This document shows, in pieces, positions 1-5,955 of a stretch of DNA of 8,820 bases. Both the position numbers and the translations under genes were made by a program. The notes under the pieces are model-generated. The model ran no database searches, was not told the DNA's origin, and saw only the letters and a list, made by a program, of their open reading frames with translations. Origin of the DNA: Polaromonas sp. (GTDB taxonomy: Bacteria > Pseudomonadota > Gammaproteobacteria > Burkholderiales > Burkholderiaceae_C). Every line of letters starts with the position of its first letter. Positions within the stretch are counted from its first letter, which is position 1. The stretch is taken from assembly GCA_013205645.1 (NCBI GenBank), contig JABMMH010000301.1, forward strand, positions 1 to 8,820. The letters are read 5' to 3'.

Positions 1-144
1 ACCCCCATCGGTCACCAGAACAACACCTTGATTCTGGGGCCCGGTGGTTTCCGGTTTACCGACTACTGGCGCTTGGGCCTTCCGTTGGAACTGCTTGTTG
101 TCGTCGTCAGTGTTCCGCTGCTGCTGTGGGTCTGGCCGCTTTGA
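1..144 (+). CDS. SLC13/DASS-family permease, C-terminal fragment
   Basis: Only the last 47 codons and the TGA stop are inside the window; the reading frame is open from base 1, so the gene starts upstream. The fragment begins TPIGHQNNTLILGPGG, followed by FRFTDYWRLGLPLEL and a strongly hydrophobic tail (VVVVSVPLLLWVWPL). In the SLC13/DASS family of sodium- or proton-coupled carboxylate/sulfate transporters, the closing repeat carries a 'P-x-G-x-x-x-N-T-L-x-x-x-P-G-G-[YF]-x-F-x-D' stretch, with the Asn-Thr near the substrate and sodium site, and then a last membrane helix; this fragment matches that layout. The protein would sit in the inner membrane. The substrate (dicarboxylate, sulfate or other) cannot be inferred from this piece. 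It converges on the small secreted-protein gene at 223-561, with 78 bases between them. Family assignment rests on motif recognition only. Confidence 0.75.
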   Translation, partial: TPIGHQNNTLILGPGGFRFTDYWRLGLPLELLVVVVSVPLLLWVWPL

Positions 145-183
145 TTGCGCCGAGATAACGCTAGTCGAGTGTTGATGCGCACC

Positions 184-207
184 GGGCTCAACGCAAAGAT
201 GGAGCCC
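184..207. terminator. Perfect 6-bp inverted repeat between convergent genes (possible weak terminator)
   Basis: GGGCTC (184-189) and GAGCCC (202-207) form a perfect 6-bp stem with a 12-base loop. It lies in the 78-base gap between the stop codons of two converging genes, where a bidirectional terminator would be expected. There is no good U-tract on either side, so intrinsic termination is doubtful; it may only be a 3'-end hairpin. Confidence 0.25.
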
Positions 208-222
208 AGTGCAAGCGGTCGT

Positions 223-561
223 TTATTTACCAGTTTTCGGTTGGCGACCACCGCTCTTCACGCATTCATCCATCGTCTTGAATCCAGTGAAGTTGGTGGT
301 TTGTTTGTAACTAGCGCTGGTCTGGTCGTGACAAATGCTGGTCTTTGATTTTTTGACGGCGGGCTCGCCATCAGCCATTTTTGCTGTGGCTGCAGCAGGA
401 ACCGCTGGCGTTGCTGCAGCAGGCTTCGCTGGTGCTGCTGGTGCTACTGGCCCGGTGGCTGGTGCCGCCGTCGGTGCCGTTTTAGGGGCCACGGTTGTTT
501 GTGCAGATGCCACCCAACCAGCGCTTGCAAGCAGGGCAAAAATCAGAGTGTTCTTCAACAT
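223..561 (-). CDS. Small secreted Ala/Pro-rich protein with two-Cys C-terminal module, unknown function
   Basis: The protein is 112 residues. Residues 1-20 look like a Sec signal peptide: Met-Leu-Lys-Asn, a hydrophobic core (LIFALLASAGW), then VASA before Gln21, fitting an A-x-A cleavage site. Residues about 22-61 are low-complexity Ala/Pro/Thr, most simply a flexible linker. Residues 68-112 form a basic C-terminal module with Cys77 and Cys100 (C-x22-C), an aromatic KQTTNFTGFKT stretch, and an MDEC-VKSGGR ending. A periplasmic disulfide between the two Cys is plausible but inferred. An ATG at 579 is in frame, but the start at 561 is preferred: GGAG lies 6 bases upstream of it and the signal peptide then begins with the usual MLKN. 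I recall similar short 'C...F..F.(S/T)..EC...GGR' proteins in Burkholderiales, but know no function for them. It is divergent from the membrane protein at 704 and convergent with the SLC13 permease. Confidence 0.72.
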   Translation of the reverse strand: MLKNTLIFALLASAGWVASAQTTVAPKTAPTAAPATGPVAPAAPAKPAAATPAVPAAATAKMADGEPAVKKSKTSICHDQTSASYKQTTNFTGFKTMDECVKSGGRQPKTGK

Positions 562-567
562 GAGTTT

Positions 568-571
568 CTCC
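568..571 (-). promoter_or_regulatory. Ribosome binding site deciding the start at 561
   Basis: On the minus strand GGAG precedes the ATG at 561 by 6 bases. The alternative in-frame ATG at 579 lies upstream of this site and has no comparable purine-rich sequence, so translation should begin at 561. Confidence 0.6.
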
Positions 572-621
572 AAAAGCATGGCAAAAAGGCCACGTTGATT
601 TAACGCCGTCAGAGCAACTTG

Positions 622-665
622 GTTGACGTGTGCTTTGGGGGCTCATCAGGACTGAGCCGGTCAAC
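622..665. repeat. Nested inverted repeat in the divergent intergenic region (possible operator)
   Basis: The 142-base spacer between the divergent starts at 561 and 704 holds two nested perfect 6-bp inverted repeats. The outer arms are GTTGAC (622-627) and GTCAAC (660-665). The inner arms are GGCTCA (640-645) and TGAGCC (653-658), with a 7-base loop. A third GTTGA copy lies at 594-598. The left side has 12 bases between outer and inner arms and the right side only 1, so a single clean hairpin is unlikely; a protein-binding site for a shared regulator is an alternative. I could not identify a convincing sigma-70 promoter for either gene in this spacer. Confidence 0.35.
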
Positions 666-703
666 TTAAGATAGCCAGTCAAATCAAAACCCGGTGGATT
701 TCT

Positions 704-1306
704 ATGAACGACAAAATTTCTCAGCTGATGGCCAAAATGGCCGAGGTAGAGGACGAGCTTCGCACCGCCCTTCAGGAACAAGAAACCAAGATGTTCTTTG
801 AGATCAAAGGCAAGCGGGTGGAGTTTAAAAGCACCGTCAGGGCCGCGCACAAAAACCTGAAAACCAATTTTTTCCGCTGGCTGGTGACCAACCGGCCGCA
901 GAACCTGATCACCGGGCCTGTCATCTACGCCATGATTTTTCCGCTGATGATGCTCGACTTGTGCGTCAGTTTTTACCAGTGGATCTGCTTTCCCGTTTAC
1001 GGGGTGGCGAAAGTCAAGCGCGCCGACTACATCGTGTTTGACCGGCACCAATTGCACTATCTCAACTTCATTGAAAAATTTCACTGCACGTACTGTGAAT
1101 ACGGCAATGGGTTGATGAGCTACATGGCGGAAATTCTGGCGCGCACAGAAGAGTATTTTTGCCCCATCAAACACGCGCACAAGGTCTTGGGGACCCACAC
1201 ACGCTATAAGCGTTTTTTGAGCTATGGCGACGCTGCCGACTATGCCGTCAAGTTGGAGGCCTACCGCGTCGGCCTCGGGGAAAATCGCCCCGCTAAGGAC
1301 GCCTGA
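704..1306 (+). CDS. Conserved membrane-associated Cys/His protein, unknown function
   Basis: The protein is 200 residues; the ATG at 704 is preceded by a GGTGG purine stretch about 6 bases upstream. Three parts are visible. Residues 1-30 are charged and heptad-like (ISQLMAKMAEVEDELRTAL), a likely short coiled coil. Residues about 68-100 are hydrophobic (PQNLITGPVIYAMIFPLMMLD then VSFYQWICFPVYGV), forming one long helix or a tight hairpin in the membrane. Residues 105-200 form a soluble domain rich in His, Cys and aromatics: H115, H118, then FHCTYCEYGNG with C128 and C131, then ARTEEYFCPIKHAH with C153, H157 and H159. The C-x2-C plus C-P-x-x-x-H-x-H arrangement could bind a metal or cofactor, but no known ligand family is recognised. 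Good codon structure over the full length makes a real gene likely. It lies 80 bases upstream of the GST pair on the same strand and might be co-transcribed with it. No function is assigned. Confidence 0.8.
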   Translation: MNDKISQLMAKMAEVEDELRTALQEQETKMFFEIKGKRVEFKSTVRAAHKNLKTNFFRWLVTNRPQNLITGPVIYAMIFPLMMLDLCVSFYQWICFPVYGVAKVKRADYIVFDRHQLHYLNFIEKFHCTYCEYGNGLMSYMAEILARTEEYFCPIKHAHKVLGTHTRYKRFLSYGDAADYAVKLEAYRVGLGENRPAKDA

Positions 1307-1367
1307 TCGGCGCAAGCGCAAAGACTTTAGACGTCGCCTCCGGGTATAGAAGAAGGTGCGTGCACAG

Positions 1368-1397
1368 ATGAACTTAGCAATTCATAATGAACTCTGA
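1368..1397 (+). other. Possible 9-codon leader ORF overlapping the GST start
   Basis: An ATG at 1368 opens a 9-codon frame (MNLAIHNEL) that ends with TGA at 1395-1397, overlapping the annotated GST start at 1387 in another frame. AGAAGG lies 11 bases upstream of this ATG, better than anything before 1387. A TATAGA at 1345-1350 could be a -10 element, but no good -35 is seen. It may be chance; a translated leader coupled to the GST is the alternative. Confidence 0.15.
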
Positions 1398-2118
1398 AAA
1401 ATTCAAACAGGATGACATTTTGATCAAGTTCTACTACAACACCGCACCGAACCCCGCCAAAGTGGCCTTGTTTTTGGAGGAGTCCGGTCTGGCGTATGAG
1501 ATCGTGCCGGTCGACACTCGCAAGGGCGAGCAGCACACGGCTGATTACACGGCCATCAACCCAAATGCCAAGGTGCCCGCGATTGATGACGACGGTGTTG
1601 TCGTCTTCGACAGCAACGCGATCTTGTTGTACCTCGCAGAAAAGACCGGTAAGTTCCTGCCAACAGACAGCCTGCAAGCGCGTGGGCAGATGTACTCATG
1701 GCTGATGTTCATCGCCACGGGTGTTGGCCCGTACTCTGGGCAAGCGGTGCATTTTCGCCACTTCGCGCCAGAGCCAAAGACTTACGCGTTGAACCGCTAT
1801 GACTTTGAAGCGTGGCGTCATTGGGGCATCTTGGATGCGCACCTCGCCAACCATCGCTTCATGCTGGGTGACGAATACACCATCGTTGACATGGCTTTTT
1901 GGGGCTGGGCCAGAGCGGTTCCCTTTGTGTTGGGCGCGGACGCGTGGGACAAACTGCCCAACGTCAAACGTCTGCTCGATGACCTCAATGCCCGCCCGGC
2001 CGCCCAGCGCGCGGATGCCTTGAAGACCCAATATGCCTTTAAAGCAGACATGGATGACAGCGCCCGAAACGCTTTATTTCCGCAAAATGCACGTTTGCAA
2101 ACCGCGGATCTGAAATAA
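1387..2118 (+). CDS. Glutathione S-transferase, nu-class-like (YfcG-like)
   Basis: A cytosolic GST of 243 residues when started at 1387. The thioredoxin-like N-terminal domain (about 13-92) has IKFYYNTAPNPAKVALFLEE, then INPNAKVPAI with the cis-proline P64 that contacts the glutathione backbone, and D75-S76 where the gamma-glutamyl group is usually held. The helical C-terminal domain (about 97-215) has GDEYTIVDMAFW (161-172), the usual N-capping motif of this fold. The likely role is glutathione-dependent disulfide reduction or peroxide/electrophile handling. Where YghU next door has Thr-Pro-Asn at the glutathione site, this protein has Ala20-Pro-Asn22, with Thr19 one residue earlier. The start is uncertain: the ATG at 1387 has no Shine-Dalgarno, while TTG at 1420 has AGGA just upstream and would give MIKFYYN, the usual first residues of the family. 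The yghU gene follows 4 bases after the stop. Confidence 0.9.
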   Translation: MNSEKFKQDDILIKFYYNTAPNPAKVALFLEESGLAYEIVPVDTRKGEQHTADYTAINPNAKVPAIDDDGVVVFDSNAILLYLAEKTGKFLPTDSLQARGQMYSWLMFIATGVGPYSGQAVHFRHFAPEPKTYALNRYDFEAWRHWGILDAHLANHRFMLGDEYTIVDMAFWGWARAVPFVLGADAWDKLPNVKRLLDDLNARPAAQRADALKTQYAFKADMDDSARNALFPQNARLQTADLK

Positions 2119-2122
2119 ACGC

Positions 2123-3001
2123 ATGGCCGATTCAAACACCTACACCCCGCCCAAAGTCTGGACCTTTGACAGTGAAAACGGCGGGCAGTTTGCCAACATC
2201 AACCGGCCGGTTTCGGGACCTACGCATGAGCAGGTTCTGCCACGTGGCAAACACCCGTTTCAGCTGTATTCACTGGCCACACCCAATGGGGTCAAGGTCA
2301 CCGTGATGCTGGAAGAGTTGCTGGCGCTCGGCTTCAGCGCCGCTGAATACGATGCTTGGCTAATTCGCATCAACAAAGGTGATCAGTTCGGCAGCGGCTT
2401 TGCCGAGGTCAACCCCAATTCCAAAATTCCGGCGCTGATGGATTACAGTGGCTCGAAGCCGGTCAGGGTTTTTGAGTCTGGCTCGATTCTGATGTACTTG
2501 GCAGAGAAGTTTGGCGTCTTGTTGCCGACTGAACCAGCCGCCCGCGCGGAGTGCTTGTCTTGGCTGTTTTGGCAGATGGGCAGTGCGCCGTATCTGGGTG
2601 GTGGCTTTGGGCATTTCTACGCCTACGCACCAACAAAAATGGAATACCCGATCAACCGTTTTGCGATGGAAGTCAAACGCGAGTTAGACGTGCTCGACAA
2701 ACGACTCGCTGAAAGTCGCTATGTTGGCGGTGACGACTACACCATTGCCGACATCGCCATCTGGCCTTGGTACGGCGGTCTGGTCTTGGGGGAGTTGTAC
2801 GACGCTGCAGAATTTTTGTCGGTGCACGAGTACACGCATGTGCTTCGCTGGGCGAACGACATTGCCAAGCGTCCTGCCGTGATCCGCGGCCGGATGGTCA
2901 ATCGGGCGATGGGTCCATTGGCGTCGCAGCTGCATGAGCGACACGACGCAACGGACTTTGCCACGCAAACGCAAGACAAACTGGCGCCCGCCTCAGAGTG
3001 A
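2123..3001 (+). CDS. yghU: YghU-type glutathione-dependent disulfide-bond oxidoreductase
   Basis: At 292 residues this is close to E. coli YghU (about 288) and matches it along its length. It has the N-terminal extension specific to YghU (TYTPPKVWTFD, FANINRPVSGPTHE, LPRGKHPFQLYSL), the T53-P54-N55 glutathione-site motif, and EYDAWLIRINKGDQF. It also has EVNPNSKIPAL with cis-Pro103, VFESGSILMYLAEKFG with E118-S119, LGGGFGHFYAYAP (158-170), the DDYTIADIAIWPW capping motif (205-216), and the typical ending LHERHDATDF. YghU-type enzymes bind two glutathione molecules and reduce disulfides such as 2-hydroxyethyl disulfide, with some activity on organic peroxides; they act in the cytosol. The gene lies 4 bases after the first GST, so the two are probably one transcript; its own Shine-Dalgarno is weak, which fits translational coupling. 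Its last 9 bases overlap the end of the convergent hydrolase gene. All family landmarks are intact. Confidence 0.96.
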   Translation: MADSNTYTPPKVWTFDSENGGQFANINRPVSGPTHEQVLPRGKHPFQLYSLATPNGVKVTVMLEELLALGFSAAEYDAWLIRINKGDQFGSGFAEVNPNSKIPALMDYSGSKPVRVFESGSILMYLAEKFGVLLPTEPAARAECLSWLFWQMGSAPYLGGGFGHFYAYAPTKMEYPINRFAMEVKRELDVLDKRLAESRYVGGDDYTIADIAIWPWYGGLVLGELYDAAEFLSVHEYTHVLRWANDIAKRPAVIRGRMVNRAMGPLASQLHERHDATDFATQTQDKLAPASE

Positions 3002-3850
3002 GGCTTGGCATTCGTTCAGCAGCAAGGCGTTGACCTCGTCAGCGCGTTCAAACTGAACCCAGTGCCCCGCGCCTTTGACGACATGAGCGCGGCCATTGGG
3101 CAAGCTGACGGCCAAGGCGCTGGCGATCACTTCAGGATCAGCCGTCACGTCGTGCTCACCCCAGACCAATAAGCTGGGCCCAGGGCGCTGCAACAGTGCC
3201 TCTTGCAAGCCACCACCCTGGGAGATTTCTTTGCTCCGAAAGCGTGTGCGCAGACACGCATCGGTGTGAATCTGCACGGCCAACGGATCAATCTTTTCCG
3301 CCGCTGTGTGCAGCATGTGCATGGACAAGTTGTGGCGCATGACGTCGTCTAACGCCGCTGGATCAGCGGACTGCGCTGCCGCTTTCCAGCTGCGTAATTC
3401 GCCGCGCGGACGGCGGCGACTTTGGTGGCCTCCCGGTCCGAACAAGACCAAGCGGCGTACCTGTGGACGCTGCGCAACAAGGTGAGCCGCCACCAAGCCG
3501 CCAAACGAAAAACCGACCAAGTCAATTGGCGTGTCCACGCCCACCAGTTGGTTCAGTGTGGCTATCGTCGGCGCTACCAGTGAAGCCAAACCGCCATCGT
3601 GCAAGGGCTCGTCAGAGTCGCCATAGCCCGGCAGATCAGGCACCCAGACGGTGTGGTGTGCTGCCAAGGCTTCGATATTACGAACCCAATGCAACCAGCT
3701 GCCATGCCCGCCATGCAGCAGGACAAGTGGCGGTCCACCACCAAAACCACGCCAGCAAATTCGACGCCCTTCGTGCGCGACGAACTCGCCTCTGGCTTGG
3801 CTGGTCAAGCGCGTGATTAATGACTGTGGCAACGCGTTGTCAGGGGGCAT
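2993..3850 (-). CDS. Alpha/beta-hydrolase fold enzyme
   Basis: The protein is 285 residues and cytosolic, with no signal peptide. Visible landmarks, in order: LVLLHGGHGSWLHW (42-55) with the HGG oxyanion loop at 46-48; DLPGYGDSD (72-80); the nucleophile elbow G-F-S-F-G (113-117) with Ser115; the WGEHD strand end with the likely acid Asp234; and GAGHWVQFE with the catalytic His263. The triad is therefore Ser115-Asp234-His263. This layout is shared by meta-cleavage-product hydrolases, lactonases, esterases and dienelactone-type enzymes, and the sequence does not decide between them. As the last gene of the acyl-CoA cluster it could open a ring, cleave a C-C bond or release a product ester; this is inference from position. 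The frame is open to 4045, but ATG 3850 is preferred: a GAGG site precedes it, it follows the upstream stop by 7 bases, and the protein then has family-typical length. Confidence 0.9.
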   Translation of the reverse strand: MPPDNALPQSLITRLTSQARGEFVAHEGRRICWRGFGGGPPLVLLHGGHGSWLHWVRNIEALAAHHTVWVPDLPGYGDSDEPLHDGGLASLVAPTIATLNQLVGVDTPIDLVGFSFGGLVAAHLVAQRPQVRRLVLFGPGGHQSRRRPRGELRSWKAAAQSADPAALDDVMRHNLSMHMLHTAAEKIDPLAVQIHTDACLRTRFRSKEISQGGGLQEALLQRPGPSLLVWGEHDVTADPEVIASALAVSLPNGRAHVVKGAGHWVQFERADEVNALLLNECQASL

Positions 3851-3855
3851 AGCGG

Positions 3856-3859
3856 CCTC
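3856..3859 (-). promoter_or_regulatory. Ribosome binding site overlapping the upstream stop codon
   Basis: On the minus strand the sequence reads TGAGG then ccgctATG. The TGA is the stop of the acyl-CoA synthetase gene and the GAGG inside it lies 5 bases before the hydrolase ATG at 3850. A terminating ribosome would sit on this site, so translational coupling of the two genes is likely. Confidence 0.6.
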
Positions 3860-5951
3860 AACCTTGTCCGGAAAGAACCACCACGCCGTCGGCGGCACGG
3901 ACGCCTTGACCTGCGTGCAGCACAAAGATCGGGTTGATTTCCGCTTCAAGCAAGCGCTCACCCAGCTGAGCGGCCATTTGCGAGAAGGCGACGATGCTTG
4001 AGAGCAGCGCTTCAACATCGGCCTTGGGGCGGCCTCGAAATCCATCCAGCAAGGGCCAGGTTTTGAGCTCGTGAACCATCTCCAGCGCTTCTTCGCGGCT
4101 CAGGCCCCCTTGGGCGGGCAGCAGGCGTAGCGTGGTGTCTTTGAAAAGCTCAGCGGTGATGCCGCCCATGCCCAGCAAAATAGCGGTACCGAGTGGGTCT
4201 CGGTGCATGCCCAAAATCAATTCAGTGCCGCCTGAAACCATCTCTTGCACCAAGAAACGTTTGGGCTCGATGTTCGCTTTGGCTTGCACTTCGGCGGTCA
4301 TTGCCGCCAGCCGCGCGCCGATGTTCTCGGCGGTGAGGTTGATCGCCACGCCGCCGACATCACTCTTGTGGGTGATCTCGCTGCAGAGAATTTTCAACAC
4401 CACGCGGCCACCCAAGGCCGCAGCGGCCGATTCAGCTTCGGCGGCCGTGGTGACCACGGTTTCACGCGCGCATGGCAGGCCGAAGCGGGCGAACAATTGC
4501 TTCGCTTGGGCTTCGTCCAGTGCGCCCGCCCGGAAGTCATCAATCGACACTGTCGCGCTGGCCATCGATGGCGTTGGTGGTGCTTTCCAGCGCGCGGTTT
4601 GCAGCATGCCAGCCAAGGCCACCGTGCAGCTTTCAGCCGCCGCAAAGGCGGGAACACCGCGTTGCGTCAAGAGGGCTGCAACGTCGGGTGCGTGTGGGCT
4701 GACGAAGGCGATGACAGGTTTGTCGCTGCCTGGCAGGCAATCTTGTATGGCGCCAGCCATCAGCTCTGGCATGGCCAAGCTGGATGAACCGACGATGATG
4801 GTGAGTGCGTCGTAGCTCGGGCTGTCCAGCAGGGCGCGAATGGCCCCGCGCAACAACTCGGGTTGCAAGCCGGCCAGCGTCACGTCAATGGGGTTTCGGT
4901 CCAGCGCGGCATGGTCGCCTGTTTGCAGCGCACGCAAGCGGGCAGCGGTCTCGGCGTCAGGCGCTGGCGTTTCAAAACCGGAGACACCGAGACTGTCCGA
5001 CACCAAAGTACCAGCGCCGCCGGTGGACGTCAAAATGGCGACGCGGTTGCCGCGCAGCACACGCCCGGTCGACAACGCCACGGGGATGTCCAGCAAGTCG
5101 CTGAAGGCCTGCGCCCGGATCACGCCAACTTGCTTAAACAGCGCGTCATACATCCGGTCTGCGCCTGCTAGCGCGCCGGTGTGTGAGACCGCCGCCTGCG
5201 CACCCGCTTCAGAGCGGCCAATTTTGAACGCGACGACCGGCTTGCCGGCACGCGCCGCCTTGAGTGCAGCCGCCCGAAATTTCTCTGGATTGCGCACGCT
5301 TTCGACATACAGCGCAATCACCTTGGTGGCCGGATCATCGGCCAGGTAGTCGACAAAGTCAGCCAACTCCAGATCGACCTCGTTGCTGGTAGAAATCAGC
5401 TTAGAGAGCCCAATGCCACGCGCTGCAGCCCGCGAGAGCAGGGCGCCCAAGATGCCGCCGCTTTGCGAGACCACGCCCATCGAGCCGACTGGGAAGTGCG
5501 CCATTTCCAGCGCGCCACTGGCCGACAAAACGATGTTGTCGGTCAAGTTCACCAAGCCGATGGTGTTGGGGCCGAGGATGCGCATGCTGCCTGCAGCTTC
5601 CATCAGCTGAGCCTGACGGCGCGCGCCCGCTTCGCCGGTTTCGGTGTAGCCGCTGGCCAGCACGATGGCGGCATCCGTTCCGCGTTCTGCCAGTTCGCGC
5701 ACGGCGATGTGGGCTCGCTCTGCACCGAGCAAAACGATGGCCACGTCGGGCACGGCCGGCAGCGATGCAATGTCTGGATAGCAGCGCAGGCCGTCGATGT
5801 TGTCGACGCGCGGGTTCACCGGGTAAATCTCGCCGGTGAAGCCATGCTTGCGAAGATAGGCCACTGGTCGGCCCGCCGTCTTGCTGGCATCCGCTGAAGC
5901 GCCGATGACGGCCACACTGCGCGGTTGGAGAAGGCGTGAAATGGCGTTCAT
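3858..5951 (-). CDS. Fused NDP-forming acyl-CoA synthetase (acetate--CoA ligase family)
   Basis: A 697-residue protein with the fused alpha-beta layout of NDP-forming acyl-CoA synthetases, which make an acyl-CoA from a carboxylic acid, CoA and ATP through a phospho-histidine. The N-terminal CoA-binding Rossmann domain (about 5-130) has RSVAVIGASADASKTAG (11-27), YPVNPR and ILGPNTIGLVN. The succinyl-CoA-ligase-like domains (about 150-455) include GVVSQSGGILGALLSRAA, the catalytic-His motif VSHTGALAG (His257), and TSTGGAGTLVSD (308-319). The C-terminal ATP-grasp domain (about 470-697) has VVLKILCSEITHKSDVGGV (517-535), the VQEM segment, LLGMGGITAELFKD and EAEINPI (E671, N673), where metal and nucleotide are held. 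No GNAT acetyltransferase domain is attached, unlike the protein acetyltransferase Pat. The ATG at 5951 follows the crotonase stop by 4 bases and has only a weak purine stretch (AAAAAG), fitting coupling. Substrate unknown; the pairing with a crotonase suggests a medium-size, perhaps unsaturated or aromatic, acid. Confidence 0.93.
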   Translation of the reverse strand: MNAISRLLQPRSVAVIGASADASKTAGRPVAYLRKHGFTGEIYPVNPRVDNIDGLRCYPDIASLPAVPDVAIVLLGAERAHIAVRELAERGTDAAIVLASGYTETGEAGARRQAQLMEAAGSMRILGPNTIGLVNLTDNIVLSASGALEMAHFPVGSMGVVSQSGGILGALLSRAAARGIGLSKLISTSNEVDLELADFVDYLADDPATKVIALYVESVRNPEKFRAAALKAARAGKPVVAFKIGRSEAGAQAAVSHTGALAGADRMYDALFKQVGVIRAQAFSDLLDIPVALSTGRVLRGNRVAILTSTGGAGTLVSDSLGVSGFETPAPDAETAARLRALQTGDHAALDRNPIDVTLAGLQPELLRGAIRALLDSPSYDALTIIVGSSSLAMPELMAGAIQDCLPGSDKPVIAFVSPHAPDVAALLTQRGVPAFAAAESCTVALAGMLQTARWKAPPTPSMASATVSIDDFRAGALDEAQAKQLFARFGLPCARETVVTTAAEAESAAAALGGRVVLKILCSEITHKSDVGGVAINLTAENIGARLAAMTAEVQAKANIEPKRFLVQEMVSGGTELILGMHRDPLGTAILLGMGGITAELFKDTTLRLLPAQGGLSREEALEMVHELKTWPLLDGFRGRPKADVEALLSSIVAFSQMAAQLGERLLEAEINPIFVLHAGQGVRAADGVVVLSGQG

Positions 5952-5955
5952 GGTT

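Noticed and set aside
335..598. Plus-strand Ala/Gly/Val-rich frame opposite the small secreted gene
   Set aside because: Its composition is the mirror of the Ala/Pro linker codons; the minus-strand frame has a signal peptide and ribosome site.
1276..1292. CGGGG/CCCCG hairpin near the end of the membrane protein gene as a terminator
   Set aside because: It lies inside the coding region and is not followed by a U-tract.
482..1321. Long minus-strand open frame of 279 codons opposite the membrane protein gene
   Set aside because: It is antisense to the well-structured 704-1306 gene, has no recognisable domain, and runs into the gene at 223-561; a shadow frame of GC-rich coding DNA.
3851..4045. 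65-codon upstream extension of the alpha/beta-hydrolase
   Set aside because: It lies inside the 3' end of the acyl-CoA synthetase gene in another frame, is Ser/Arg/Lys-rich without domain features, and ATG 3850 has its own ribosome site.
4132..4815. Plus-strand frame of 227 codons opposite the acyl-CoA synthetase
   Set aside because: Antisense to strongly conserved motifs of the synthetase, with Ala/Ser/Arg-biased composition and no domain.
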